Assembly (NCBI GenBank): GCA_023405815.1
Contig: JAEXXM010000022.1
Coordinates: 1 to 53,778 of the forward strand
Length of the DNA: 53,778 nt
Source of the DNA: Pseudomonadota bacterium
Lineage (GTDB): Bacteria; Pseudomonadota; Alphaproteobacteria; Rhizobiales; Hyphomicrobiaceae
Reading direction: 5' to 3'
The position numbers and the translations under genes were made by a program. The notes under the pieces were generated by a model, which saw only the letters and a program-made list of their open reading frames with translations, made no database searches and was not told the DNA's origin. Shown piece after piece: positions 32,261 to 40,671 of the stretch (the first letter of the stretch is position 1; the number at the start of each line of letters is the position of its first letter).

Positions 32261-33268
32261 ATGCTAAAGCCCCTACAACCCCTCGATGCAATCCCCGTCC
32301 ATGACGTCGGCCCCCATTTCCCGCTCGAGACGCTGGAGCTCGAGGAGGCCCGCGCCCACGCGCTGATCGAGGGCGCTACCCGCGGAGTGCCCCACGCAGC
32401 CCTGAAGGCCCTCGATGCTGTCTCGCGCCGCTGGCTCGCCAAGCAGGACAGCGTCCACCTCGATGAGATCGACGCTATCTCCCGGCGGCTCGGGCGCCCC
32501 GGTGCCTACTTCCTCTCGGTCAACTACGAGTGGGGCTGCACCTGCCGCGTCGGTCCATCCCCGGATGGGAAAAGCGCGCGCCTCGTACGCGTGCTCGACT
32601 GGGTGACGCATGGCCTCGGCCGACATGTGATCGCGGCCCGTGTTGCCGGCGCGGCCGGGCCGTTCGTGACTCTGACATGGCCCGGCTACACCGGTATCCT
32701 GCAGGCCATGGCGCCGGGCCGCTTCTCGGCCGCGCTCAACCAGGCGCCCATGCGGCCGCGCGTCGGGCACTATCACATCGATTGGGCCATCAACCGTCAC
32801 CGCGTCTGGCGCATGCAGCACATCACGGCAGCGCATTTGTTGCGCGAGGTGTTCGAGACCGCAGCCTCTTTCGCCGATGCCAAGCGCATCTTGACCGAAC
32901 GCCCGATCTCAGCGCCGGCCATCTTCTCGCTGGCCGGCATCAAGCCGGGCGAGACGGCAGTGATCGAGCGCACCGAGACCGAAGCCCGCGTGCACGAGGG
33001 CGGCAACACCGTTGCCAATCATTGGCAGGCGCCAGGATGGCGGGGCCACACGCGCGGGCTCGACAGCGCCGGGCGCGCCTGTCAGATGCACTCCGTCCCG
33101 ACGGAGTTCGATCCACGCTTCTCTTGGCTGACGCGTCCGATCCTCAATTGGAACACGCGCCTTGCCATGGTGGCCGACGCGTCCGAAGGACGTCTCCTCG
33201 CGCAAGGCTACGAGGTCGCGGGCCACACCGCCGCGCCGGCAACGGCGCCGCTCGACCTCATCGCCTGA
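32261..33268 (+). CDS. Acid-ceramidase/N-acylethanolamine-amidase-like Ntn hydrolase
   Basis: A 335-residue protein that resembles the cysteine Ntn hydrolases acid ceramidase and NAAA. It has VNYEWGCTCRVG with C93 aligned to the catalytic Cys of the CTS motif, followed 17 and 20 residues later by R110 and D113 (VRVLDW), matching the R..D pair of that family with a one-residue insertion. Those enzymes hydrolyse amide bonds of lipids. In the known enzymes the Cys becomes N-terminal by self-cleavage, which would remove the first 92 residues here. The ATG at 32261 has a GGAAGA box; a GTG at 32249 is in frame. No signal peptide is evident. It is convergent with the oxoamine synthase. Confidence 0.72.
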   Translation: MLKPLQPLDAIPVHDVGPHFPLETLELEEARAHALIEGATRGVPHAALKALDAVSRRWLAKQDSVHLDEIDAISRRLGRPGAYFLSVNYEWGCTCRVGPSPDGKSARLVRVLDWVTHGLGRHVIAARVAGAAGPFVTLTWPGYTGILQAMAPGRFSAALNQAPMRPRVGHYHIDWAINRHRVWRMQHITAAHLLREVFETAASFADAKRILTERPISAPAIFSLAGIKPGETAVIERTETEARVHEGGNTVANHWQAPGWRGHTRGLDSAGRACQMHSVPTEFDPRFSWLTRPILNWNTRLAMVADASEGRLLAQGYEVAGHTAAPATAPLDLIA

Positions 33269-33291
33269 CAGCAGCACGGCTCCGCCTCACT

Positions 33292-33385
33292 TCTCCCTCC
33301 CCCCTTGCGGGGAGGGTTAGGGGAGGGGGGCCCCGACCTCAAAAGTGTTGCACCACCCCCACCCAGGCCCTCCCCCATCGAGGGG
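33292..33385. repeat. Intergenic GC-rich palindromic repeats
   Basis: Between two convergent genes lie a stretch of CCCTCCCC / GGGGAGGG inverted units (CCCCCTTGCGGGGAGGG, then TTAGGGGAGGGG) and a second hairpin, CCTCCCCCATCGAGGGGGAGG. Such CTCCCC-type intergenic palindromes are common in alphaproteobacterial genomes. They could also act as bidirectional terminators here. Confidence 0.7.
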
Positions 33386-33410
33386 GAGGGTGAAGTGGTG
33401 GTTCGCCCTC

Positions 33411-34655
33411 TTAGCGCCCGAGAACTTCCTTCGTTACGTCGAGCGCGTGCCCGATCTCCTCCGGCGTGAACTCGCAGGTGAGGAAGAAGCGCAGCCGCGC
33501 CGCATTCACCGGCACGCCGGGTGCCATGATCAGCGAGGCATTGATTCCGCGCTCGAGCACGGCCGTGACGGCCTTGGCAGCCCTGGTCGTTGCGCCCACC
33601 ATTATGGGCAGCATGCCGATGCCGATGGCGCGCCCGGTGTCGAGGCCGCGCGCCTTCGCCTCGCGCAAGAACAACGCGCCGTTGGCATGCAGCCGTGCGA
33701 CGCGATGCGGCTCGCGCTTGATGACGCGCAGCGCGGCGAGCGCCGCCGCCGTCATGCTGGGCGGCAGTCCGACCGAGAACACGAAGCCCGGCGCCGAGTA
33801 GCGCAGTGCGTTGATCAGGTCATGGTTGCCGGCAATGTAGCCGCCGCACGCGGCATAGGCCTTGCTAAGCGTGCCCATCCAGATATCGACCTTGTCGCCC
33901 GGAATGCCGCAGTGCTCCGCGAGCCCCGCGCCGGTGCGTCCGAGAACGCCGCAGCCGTGCGCGTCGTCGACCATAAGCCAGGCGCCGTAGCGCTCCTTGA
34001 GCTCGATCACACGCCGAAGGTCGGGAATGTCGCCCTCAGTCGAATAGAGGCCCTCGATGACGACGAGCGCATTGCGGAACTTGGCCCGCTGCTCGCGCAG
34101 GATGGTCTCGAGCTGATCGAGCCTGTTGTGCTTGAACGTCATGGTCGTGGCGCCCGAGAGGCGCATGCCGACCACGGCGCTGTTGTGCACGAACTCGTCG
34201 TGCACGATGAGATCATCGCCGCTCATGATCGTGCCGATGGTCGACACGTTCGCCGCATGGCCGCTGACGAAGACGAGTGCCGCATCGACGCCGATCGTGT
34301 CGGCGATCTCCTGCTCCAGCTCGCGGTGCAGCGGCGTATCGCCCGACACCATCCGGCTCGCCGACACCGACGTGCCGTAGGCGTCTATGGCAGCCTTGGA
34401 CGCCGCGATGAGGTCCGGATGCTGGCTGAGGCCCAGGTAGTCGCACCACGCGAAGTTGAGCACTGGCTTGCCGTCGATCAGCGTGTGACGCCCATTGGGC
34501 CCCTCCGTCGAGCGGAAGAACGGGTTCTTGATACCGAGCAGCGCGCCGAGGTTCTCGTGCTGCTTGATCGCCTTGTATTCGGGCAGCGACGAGAACGGGC
34601 TGGCGACCAGATCGCGGTCTAGCTTGGCGCGCAGCTTGTTCAGCATGATGTTCAT
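33411..34655 (-). CDS. Alpha-oxoamine synthase family PLP enzyme (KBL/AONS/SPT-like)
   Basis: A 414-residue fold-type I PLP enzyme. It has NPFFRSTEG and NFAWCDYLGLSQHP near the N-terminus, SGDTPLHRELE, the DDAHGCG motif (D230, H233) and GTLSKAYAACGG with PLP Lys265. The family condenses an amino acid with an acyl thioester (8-amino-7-oxononanoate, 5-aminolevulinate, 2-amino-3-ketobutyrate and 3-ketosphinganine synthases). The NPxFR-type N-terminus resembles PKS-associated or sphingolipid members more than biotin-pathway BioF, but I cannot decide the substrate. An AAGGAG ribosome-binding site precedes the ATG at 34655. A small acidic gene lies 42 bases upstream. Confidence 0.85.
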   Translation of the reverse strand: MNIMLNKLRAKLDRDLVASPFSSLPEYKAIKQHENLGALLGIKNPFFRSTEGPNGRHTLIDGKPVLNFAWCDYLGLSQHPDLIAASKAAIDAYGTSVSASRMVSGDTPLHRELEQEIADTIGVDAALVFVSGHAANVSTIGTIMSGDDLIVHDEFVHNSAVVGMRLSGATTMTFKHNRLDQLETILREQRAKFRNALVVIEGLYSTEGDIPDLRRVIELKERYGAWLMVDDAHGCGVLGRTGAGLAEHCGIPGDKVDIWMGTLSKAYAACGGYIAGNHDLINALRYSAPGFVFSVGLPPSMTAAALAALRVIKREPHRVARLHANGALFLREAKARGLDTGRAIGIGMLPIMVGATTRAAKAVTAVLERGINASLIMAPGVPVNAARLRFFLTCEFTPEEIGHALDVTKEVLGR

Positions 34656-34697
34656 TGCAACAACTCCTTGCAACGCGACGCGGCCGCCGCGCACTGG

Positions 34698-34901
34698 CTA
34701 GAATCTCGAGTACACACCAAGGTGGAAGTCGAAGCCGCCGGCGTCGTCCGGTGCTGGCGACGTGTCGGCGTCAGTTCCCATTGCGGCCGGCGCCACGCTA
34801 TCGGCGAGGCCGGAAAGGTCCTCGCGGATGAGGCCACCGAAAGGGTGGCCTGGAAATGGAGCCTGCTGCTCTAAGGCCAGCGGCTCGTTGGATGCGCTCA
34901 T
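34698..34901 (-). CDS. Small acidic protein upstream of the oxoamine synthase
   Basis: A 67-residue protein (MSASNEPLALEQQ...FHLGVYSRF), unrecognised. It is acidic, rich in Pro, Gly, Ala and Asp, and ends in an aromatic segment GGFDFHLGVYSRF. AGGAG lies 7 bases before the ATG, so translation looks real. It precedes the oxoamine synthase by 42 bases and is probably in the same operon. No 4'-phosphopantetheine (DSL) motif of a carrier protein is visible. A partner or regulator of the synthase, or a precursor peptide, are only possibilities. Confidence 0.6.
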   Translation of the reverse strand: MSASNEPLALEQQAPFPGHPFGGLIREDLSGLADSVAPAAMGTDADTSPAPDDAGGFDFHLGVYSRF

Positions 34902-34978
34902 GCGAACTCTCCTGCGCTCTTGCGCACGCACTACGCGGCGCCATTGAGGGAGAGTTTTAGAAAAATGCCGCCGCAGCG

Positions 34979-34995
34979 CTGTTCCGGCAGGAACA
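34979..34995. promoter_or_regulatory. Short inverted repeat CTGTTCCGGCAGGAACA
   Basis: A GTTCC/GGAAC inverted repeat 78 bases before the small acidic gene. A near-identical 17-base copy lies at 40672-40688, 91 bases before another small minus-strand gene. It contains GGAAC, the -35 core of EcfG-type sigma promoters, but no good matching -10 (CGTT) at the usual distance. Confidence 0.4.
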
Positions 34996-35009
34996 ACCCC
35001 GCACTATTG

Positions 35010-35052
35010 TCATCCCGGGCAAAGCGAGCATCGCGAGCGACACCCGGGATGA
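35010..35052. repeat. Alphaproteobacterial palindromic repeat (ATCCCGGG type)
   Basis: Arms TCATCCCGGG and CCCGGGATGA enclose 23 bases. The same arms occur in the cluster near 45.6 kb. It lies just after the end of the creD gene. Confidence 0.75.
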
Positions 35053-35067
35053 TAGCGGAGCGAGCGA

Positions 35068-36450
35068 TCAGCTCGCCGGCCGTTCCTTGCCCGACCAGTC
35101 GATGTTGAGCGTGGCGAACATGACGACGGCCAGCATCGCGAAGCCTGCGACGGCGCCGGCGATGAGCGCGTAGTCCTCGAGCTGCAGGATCATGTACAGC
35201 AGCCCATAGAGAAGAAAGAACACCCCGGCCATGGCCAAGCCCTTGCCGAGACTCTTCTGCACCTTGGCGACGTAGAGCGATATCAATCCGCCCGTCGCGA
35301 CCGCGGCGACGAGGTATGCCGACAAGAATCCGATCTGCTCCGAAAACGACAGCAGCAGGATGTAGAAGAAGGTCATCGCGAGGCCGACGAACAGGTACTG
35401 CACCGGATGCACCTGCCGGTCGGAGCCGATCTCCAGGAGGAAGACGGCCATGAACGCCGTGGCGAGGAACATCATCGCGTATTTCGTCGCGCGCGTGACG
35501 AGCTGGTAGAAATCGACGGGCACGAAAAAGCGCACGCCGAAAGCGTAGTTTTGCATGCGCTCCAGCGGCTGGTCGGCGAGGCTCCAGGATTGCGGCACGC
35601 TGCGCGCAAGATGCGGGATCTGCCAACGGGCGGAGAACGAGGCCGCCTCGATCACGCGATCGTTGGGCAGGAAGGCGCCCATGAAGCTCGGATCGCGCCA
35701 ATCGGAGGTGATCTCGACGCTGGTCTGCCGCGCCACCGGGGCGAATGTCAGCTCCGAAGAGCCGTTGAGTGTCAGCGAGAATTTGAAGTTGAAGCCCTTG
35801 ATTCCCGAGGCGGCGTCGGTGCCGGGCTGCGTCTCGAACAGCATCTTCGCCGGCGCGAGCCGTACGTGAATGCCGTTGCCTAGCGTTGCCGGCACGCCGA
35901 TGCTCGGCTCGAACGCGAGCGTCTCTCCGCCGTCGATGTTGAGGGCCGCCGCCGTCTTGAGACCCGAGACGTCGCTGATAGCCACTGCCAGCACGGCGTC
36001 GCGCCAGCGCACCGATTGCGCGTCAGCGACCACGTCGGCGATGTTGGCCGCGGCAAAGCTGCCTTCGAAGTCGAGGAGGCCGGTATAGACGGCGACATCG
36101 TAGATCGAGCGGTGCAGAACCTTGGTCGTGGCGTTGCCGCTGATCTTCAGCGATTGCGGCAGGAACACCGCGCGCCTTTCCACGAGCTCTTCGACGCGCT
36201 TGTCGCCCTCGTTGGTGAACCGCTTGACCGTGTAAGGCACGATCAGCAGCGGCCCGTCGATGTACTGCGCCCCGCCCCACTCGCTGGCGACGCTCTGGCG
36301 TACCTCGGCTGCGCGGCCCTCGCGCTCGTTGACGAGCCCCCACACGAGGAGCAGCGGGATCGCCATGATCAGTATCAGGCCGCAGATCAGGAAGAACTTG
36401 AATGCCGGGCTGCCGAGCAGGCGCCGGATGGTCGCTGAAAGGCTTTCCAC
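35068..36450 (-). CDS. creD: Inner membrane protein CreD
   Basis: A 460-residue membrane protein of the CreD family. One TM helix is near the N-terminus (about 15-38), followed by a large periplasmic domain (about 40-310) and five to six TM helices at the C-terminus. The region GPLLIVPYTVKRF and the later SFMGAFLPNDRVI and FLVPVDFYQ-like FFVPVDFYQLVTRATKYA are typical. In E. coli creD belongs to the CreBC regulon and affects envelope and beta-lactam responses; creBC is not in this window. The GTG at 36450 with GGAG upstream was chosen, because open frame further upstream runs into the opposite neighbourhood and has no CreD similarity. Confidence 0.88.
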   Translation of the reverse strand: MESLSATIRRLLGSPAFKFFLICGLILIMAIPLLLVWGLVNEREGRAAEVRQSVASEWGGAQYIDGPLLIVPYTVKRFTNEGDKRVEELVERRAVFLPQSLKISGNATTKVLHRSIYDVAVYTGLLDFEGSFAAANIADVVADAQSVRWRDAVLAVAISDVSGLKTAAALNIDGGETLAFEPSIGVPATLGNGIHVRLAPAKMLFETQPGTDAASGIKGFNFKFSLTLNGSSELTFAPVARQTSVEITSDWRDPSFMGAFLPNDRVIEAASFSARWQIPHLARSVPQSWSLADQPLERMQNYAFGVRFFVPVDFYQLVTRATKYAMMFLATAFMAVFLLEIGSDRQVHPVQYLFVGLAMTFFYILLLSFSEQIGFLSAYLVAAVATGGLISLYVAKVQKSLGKGLAMAGVFFLLYGLLYMILQLEDYALIAGAVAGFAMLAVVMFATLNIDWSGKERPAS

Positions 36451-36560
36451 CGCAATACTCCACGCACGAGCAATATCGTGGCGGAGGGAACCGCACCGAG
36501 GTGGCGCGAACAAGTCAGCAAAAGGGCGGGAATTTCGGAATTTGCCGGAAGCAGCCCGCT

Positions 36561-37391
36561 TCAGGCGCTCGCGGCTCGCGCTTCCGGCACGTGCTCGTCG
36601 GTCCAGACCTTGAACGACTTCAAGGTGTGCGGTCCGAAACTGTTGATCAGCGGCACGTCCGTGGCATCGCGCCCGCGCGCCACGACGATACGTCCGATAC
36701 GCGGCTTGTTGTGTCGCGCATCGAACGTGTACCAGCGGTTCTCCAGATACACCTCCGTCCAGGCGCTGAAGTCCATTGGCGCCTGGTCCGCCGGCACGCC
36801 GATATCGCCGAGATAGCCGTTGACGTAGCGCGCGGGAATGTTGAGGCAGCGGCAGAACGCGATCATCAGGTGCGCGAAGTCCCGGCACACGCCCTTCTTT
36901 TCTTCGAACGCTTCGAGCGCCGTGCGCGTCGAGCGCGCGTGCTTGTAGCCGAATGCCAGGTGGTTGTGCACATGGTCGCAAATGGCTTGCACCCGGGACC
37001 AGCCGGGCTTCATGTCGCCGAACAGATCCCATGCGACCTGGCTGAGGCGGTCCGTCTCGCAGTAGCGGCTGCCGATCAGGAACGACAGGATATGATGCGG
37101 CAACTGCTGCACCGGGACCTCGCGCGCATCGAGGTTGGCTTCATCGCGCTTGCCGCTGTCGACGATCGTCCCGTCGAGATGCAGCGTCACGTCGCCGGAA
37201 GGCGCCATGAGTCGCCTGCACTGGTTCCCGAAGCCGTCGAGATACGTCATAGACGGCGTCGCGGGATCAGCGCGGAAGGGGGCTTCGGACGTGATGTCCT
37301 GGCGACGCTCGGGATGGACGTCGAGCAGGCAGATGAGCGGTGTCGCCCGCGGAACTGTGATCGCGATCTCGAAGCCGTAGTTGATCAGCAT
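36561..37391 (-). CDS. Transglutaminase-like (papain-fold) protein
   Basis: A 276-residue protein with an N-terminal beta domain (LINYGFEIAITVPRATPLI) and a transglutaminase-like core: Cys in KKGVCRDFAHLMIAFCR, His/Trp in DFSAWTEVYLENRWYTFD, and the Asp two positions after TF in FDARH. The Cys-His-Asp triad therefore seems present, although the His is replaced by the W-T-E context in DFSAWTEV and should be confirmed by alignment. Such bacterial proteins are often peptidases or cross-linking enzymes of unknown substrate. It sits upstream of creD on the same strand, 110 bases away. Confidence 0.85.
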   Translation of the reverse strand: MLINYGFEIAITVPRATPLICLLDVHPERRQDITSEAPFRADPATPSMTYLDGFGNQCRRLMAPSGDVTLHLDGTIVDSGKRDEANLDAREVPVQQLPHHILSFLIGSRYCETDRLSQVAWDLFGDMKPGWSRVQAICDHVHNHLAFGYKHARSTRTALEAFEEKKGVCRDFAHLMIAFCRCLNIPARYVNGYLGDIGVPADQAPMDFSAWTEVYLENRWYTFDARHNKPRIGRIVVARGRDATDVPLINSFGPHTLKSFKVWTDEHVPEARAASA

Positions 37392-37636
37392 GTCGGGAGT
37401 TCCTCTTAGCGAGGGCAACAACGCGCGCTTTGGAGCGCGGGTTCCTGCGCGAGGCAGCAATTGCGACGGACTAAGGCCGTGGTCGAGCGAGAAAATTCTA
37501 AGATCTACTGCGGGGAGCTTAGCACCGCATCGGTGGCTGAGACATCGCGAATAGCAGGCAATCTGCTGCCTGAAACGGCATCACTTCGACCGAAGACAAG
37601 GTTGACAGCGGGCGATATTCGTCGCAGATTTCTGTA

Positions 37637-38218
37637 ATGACAGAAATAACAGTACAAAGAGACATCCTCCCGGGACCCGTCGAGCGCTTCGTCGTCCACT
37701 GGGGCGAGATGGGTTCCAACTGGGGCGTCAACCGCTCCGTCGCCCAGATTCACGCTCTGCTCTACCTCAGCGAGCAGCCGCTCTCCGCCGAGGAGATCGC
37801 CGAGCGCTTGGGGATGGCCCGCTCCAACGTGTCGACGAGCCTGCGCGAGTTACTTTCCTGGAACCTCATCCGCCGCGTGCACGCCATGGGCGACCGGCGC
37901 GACTTCTATGAAGCCGAGGCCGACGTCTTCGAGATGGTCCGGCGCATCGCCCTGGCGCGCAAGGCGCGCGAGATCGATCCGGCAATCGCCGTGCTGCGTT
38001 CTTGCCTCGCCGAGGCCAAGGGCGATGCGGCTGTGGCGCCCGGCGTGCGCAAGCGTCTCTCGGCGATGCTGGACTTCACCGAGACGGTCGATCGCAGCTT
38101 TGCCGAGATCATGCGTCTGCCGGCACCGACGCTGATGTCGCTCATCCGCATGGGCGGTGCCATCGCCCGTTTTGTCGGCAAGACCAGCCGCAAGGCGCCG
38201 CGCTCGACGCGGTCATGA
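37637..38218 (+). CDS. GbsR/MarR-type transcriptional regulator
   Basis: A 193-residue regulator with a winged helix (about 35-105): AQIHALLYLSEQPLSAEEIAERLGMARSNVSTSLREL and the wing VHAMGDRRDFYEAE. This is the GbsR (MarR-related) pattern; GbsR represses choline and betaine genes in Bacillus, but family members vary. A C-terminal helical segment (about 120-180) should make dimer contacts. The next gene starts 15 bases downstream and is presumably co-transcribed. The region upstream (37392-37636) is divergent from the transglutaminase gene and may contain its operator. Confidence 0.88.
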   Translation: MTEITVQRDILPGPVERFVVHWGEMGSNWGVNRSVAQIHALLYLSEQPLSAEEIAERLGMARSNVSTSLRELLSWNLIRRVHAMGDRRDFYEAEADVFEMVRRIALARKAREIDPAIAVLRSCLAEAKGDAAVAPGVRKRLSAMLDFTETVDRSFAEIMRLPAPTLMSLIRMGGAIARFVGKTSRKAPRSTRS

Positions 38219-38233
38219 AGGGGGAGAAACGCC

Positions 38234-38908
38234 GTGTCTGGATTGGACGCACGCAGTCTCGCGTTCGATGCTGCTCCTGAGCCCGATATCCGGCCGGCCC
38301 TGCCGATCGAGGATTTGCGCTTTCGCACGTTGCTCGGAGAGGACGCCTGGGCACGGCTGCCGGAGGCGGTGCAACGGCGCTTCTCCAAGCGTCTCGCCCC
38401 CGATGAGATCATTGTCTACCGCGGCGACGTCATCTCGACTGGGCTGTCACGCGCCGGGCGCGTGCTCTCCTTCCTGGCCCGCGCCATCGGTGCCCCCCTG
38501 CCGCTGACCGATGGTGCCACCGGGCCGGCCCTCGTCGTCGTCAGCGAGGATGCGCGCCTCGGGGGCCAGTGCTGGCTGCGGATATACAACCGTCCCGGAC
38601 GCTTCCCGCAGGCGATCCACTCGGCCAAGCGCTTCCGCGGCCCGACCGGTCTTGAGGAATACGTCGGCTTCGGCATCGGCATGGCGTTGTGTGTCAGCGT
38701 CGAGGGCGGTGCCCTGATCTTCCGCTCCGCCGGCTATTTTCTGGCACTGGGAGCCATGCGCCTGCCGCTTCCCCGCGCTCTGCACCCCGGGCAGATGACG
38801 ATCGAGCACCGCGATCTGGGGAGCGGCCGTTTCGCATTCTCCCTCGATCTCACGCATCGCTTGGCGGGAAAGCTCGTCAGCCAGCTTGCCCACTTCCGTG
38901 ATCCGTGA
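38234..38908 (+). CDS. DUF4166 domain protein
   Basis: A 224-residue protein matching the DUF4166 pattern as I recall it: FRTLLGEDAWARLPEAVQRRFSK near the start, GRVLSFLARAIGAPLPL, and a C-terminal LPRALHPGQMTIEHRDLGSG. The function is unknown. DUF4166 modules are often fused to or next to saccharopine-dehydrogenase-like or SDR proteins; here it stands alone after the GbsR-type regulator. The GTG start has a GGGGGAGAAA box before it. Confidence 0.75.
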   Translation: MSGLDARSLAFDAAPEPDIRPALPIEDLRFRTLLGEDAWARLPEAVQRRFSKRLAPDEIIVYRGDVISTGLSRAGRVLSFLARAIGAPLPLTDGATGPALVVVSEDARLGGQCWLRIYNRPGRFPQAIHSAKRFRGPTGLEEYVGFGIGMALCVSVEGGALIFRSAGYFLALGAMRLPLPRALHPGQMTIEHRDLGSGRFAFSLDLTHRLAGKLVSQLAHFRDP

Positions 38909-38950
38909 GCGCCACTCGCGCGCCAAGATTGTCCCCGCTATGATCGTGCC

Positions 38951-39163
38951 ATGACGCGCCGAACCGTACGTCTGATCTGGGTCCTGACGGGCCTTTGCCT
39001 CGTGGCTGGTGTCATTGCCAGCGCCGCCGTTTGGCTCGGCGCGCCCGATCAGCCCTGGCAATCGGCCGTGCAGGAGCTTTCCACCCTGCTCGACGTGCTG
39101 GCCTTGCTTCTCTGGATGGGCATCTTCGCCATCTACTGGGCTCGGCGCCGCCCGCGCCCCTGA
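38951..39163 (+). CDS. Small two-helix membrane protein
   Basis: A 70-residue protein with two predicted membrane helices (RLIWVLTGLCLVAGVIASAA and LLDVLALLLWMGIFAIYWA) and a basic C-terminus RRRPRP. I do not recognise it. It lies 42 bases after the DUF4166 gene on the same strand, and its membrane pattern makes it likely a real gene. Confidence 0.6.
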   Translation: MTRRTVRLIWVLTGLCLVAGVIASAAVWLGAPDQPWQSAVQELSTLLDVLALLLWMGIFAIYWARRRPRP

Positions 39164-39180
39164 GCGCGCCCCGAAACGCA

Positions 39181-39213
39181 GCGCGCCGGGACACCCCGCG
39201 GGCCCCGGCGCGC
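39181..39213 (+). terminator. GC-rich hairpin after the small membrane protein gene
   Basis: A perfect 10-base-pair stem GCGCGCCGGG / CCCGGCGCGC with a 13-base loop, followed by TTCTC. It is 17 bases past the stop of the plus-strand gene, so a terminator is likely. Confidence 0.6.
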
Positions 39214-39220
39214 TTCTCAG

Positions 39221-39251
39221 GTCGCGATCCCGAGAGACGGGAGGATCGCGA
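39221..39251 (-). terminator. Hairpin after the convergent exported-protein gene
   Basis: An inverted repeat TCGCGATCCCG / CGGGAGGATCGCGA, with one small bulge, directly after the stop of the minus-strand gene ending at 39257. Together with the neighbouring hairpin it isolates the two convergent genes. Confidence 0.5.
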
Positions 39252-39256
39252 TGAAT

Positions 39257-39814
39257 TCAGTCGACCGGAAAGGCCACCTGGTAGTCGACCATCTCGGGTT
39301 GACGCGCAGCGGGCGCCGACGCCTTCACCTGCGCCTCGTCCTGGGGCCGCGCGCGCACCTTCTGCGAGTAGTCGACCTCGCACAGCTCGAGGGTGCCGCT
39401 TTCCGGCTCTTCTGCCTCGCGCGAGCCCCAGATATACGGAGTAGCCGCCTCTGAGATCGCTTCGGGCGCGACGTCGACTTCCTCTACGAGGCAGCGAACG
39501 CGCAGGTCGTAGCGGATGCGCGAAACCTTCGTGCCGGTCTTTCGGGCTTCGCCCAGGACACGCTGGGTCTCGGCCCGGATCTGAGCCAGAGCTGCCCGTG
39601 CGGGAGCGCTCTTGCTCACGGCGTCCTTTTCATTGGCTGCGGCCGGAGCTTTGACCCCGCCCGCTGCATCGTCCATCACGGTCCATTGGAAACTGCCCGG
39701 CTCTGCCAAGCCGGGCTCGGTTGCACGCCACGCATTACCTGTCTGCGGCAATTCATCGGCACCGGCAGGAAGCGATGCCAGCAGAAATACAAAAGCGAGC
39801 CAAAACGCTTTCAA
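39257..39814 (-). CDS. Exported protein of unknown function
   Basis: A 185-residue protein with a signal peptide (1-19, ending AGA) and a mature part rich in Ala and Glu. There is a helical central segment (PARAALAQIRAETQRVLGEA) and two cysteines (VRCLVEEV and LELCEVDY) that may form a disulphide. I do not recognise the family. It has its own promoter region to the right. Confidence 0.65.
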   Translation of the reverse strand: MKAFWLAFVFLLASLPAGADELPQTGNAWRATEPGLAEPGSFQWTVMDDAAGGVKAPAAANEKDAVSKSAPARAALAQIRAETQRVLGEARKTGTKVSRIRYDLRVRCLVEEVDVAPEAISEAATPYIWGSREAEEPESGTLELCEVDYSQKVRARPQDEAQVKASAPAARQPEMVDYQVAFPVD

Positions 39815-40068
39815 TTTACCACCTCTTTACATGTGAGCGGCGACGTCCATTTGCTAGCATGGCAGCATCTGGGCAACCAACGCGCTGGCGTCTCTTTTGC
39901 ACGCTATGCACATGGCGCTCGAAGCTGTGTACGCCATGCAGAATTGCTTTTCGCGTGGCATAGGCACCTAAAGGAGCGCGCTCGACGGCGAATAACAAAT
40001 CACGTATTTGCAGTATGTTAACCAGCATCAGTTGAGATTTTTGCTGGGTTTATGTCGAGGGGAAGTCG

Positions 40069-40254
40069 ATGACCGAGGCCATTAAGCTTGCTGCATCCGA
40101 ATACGCTGCGGCATGTAGGGACAAGGTGGAAAGCGTCGCACGCGCCCACGACCGTCATTGGTGGGCGGGCGTCGGCCTATATCTTTGGTCGGCGTTTTTG
40201 TTCGGCAATGTCGTGGGCGAGGTTTGGCGGCTCGTGGGTACGCCGGTTCTTTGA
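40069..40254 (+). CDS. Small protein with one membrane helix
   Basis: A 61-residue protein with a charged N-terminal helix (about 1-30) and a single membrane helix (HWWAGVGLYLWSAFLFGNVV). The ATG is preceded by GAGGGGAAG, a very good ribosome-binding site, which argues for a real gene. Function unknown. Confidence 0.55.
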   Translation: MTEAIKLAASEYAAACRDKVESVARAHDRHWWAGVGLYLWSAFLFGNVVGEVWRLVGTPVL

Positions 40255-40344
40255 TGCCGAAAATGACCGCCTGATTAGGCAGTCAATGGAATTGCGCGGC
40301 GCCATTGATCGCCGCGCAAATTGCGCAATCTATAAAGTGCCGCT

Positions 40345-40581
40345 TTAAGGATGCGCCCCGAGGCGATGAGTAATCATGGCGATCTCGGTCAGCAGCGCCT
40401 GCAGGCGAGCCCGGTTGTCGAGATAGTCCTGCCGCCGCGCATCCCGTTCCGCGGCAGTCGGCTCGCGATCGAGAGCCTCGAAGCGGCGCAGAATGCCCTC
40501 GCACTGCCGCTCGACGACCGCCGCCTCGTCCTTGAGCCGCTCGCACGCCATCAGCCATTCGAGTGATTGCGTATCCAGCAT
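40345..40581 (-). CDS. Small helical protein
   Basis: A 78-residue, entirely helical, charged protein (MLDTQSLEWLMACERLKDEA...MITHRLGAHP) likely to form a coiled coil. GGAGG lies 7 bases before the ATG at 40581. I do not recognise it. A 17-base palindrome shared with 34979-34995 lies 91 bases upstream. Confidence 0.6.
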   Translation of the reverse strand: MLDTQSLEWLMACERLKDEAAVVERQCEGILRRFEALDREPTAAERDARRQDYLDNRARLQALLTEIAMITHRLGAHP

Positions 40582-40671
40582 CGGAAGCCCTCCACTCAAT
40601 GCGATTGCGGCATTCTGGGGTCGCCGGGCTCGAGGCAGCCAGTTGCAGGTGCGTTTTATCCCCGCAATCCC

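Noticed and set aside
33345..34622. A 425-codon plus-strand frame opposite the oxoamine synthase
   Set aside because: Mirror of a real PLP-enzyme gene; composition is Arg/His-rich without motifs.
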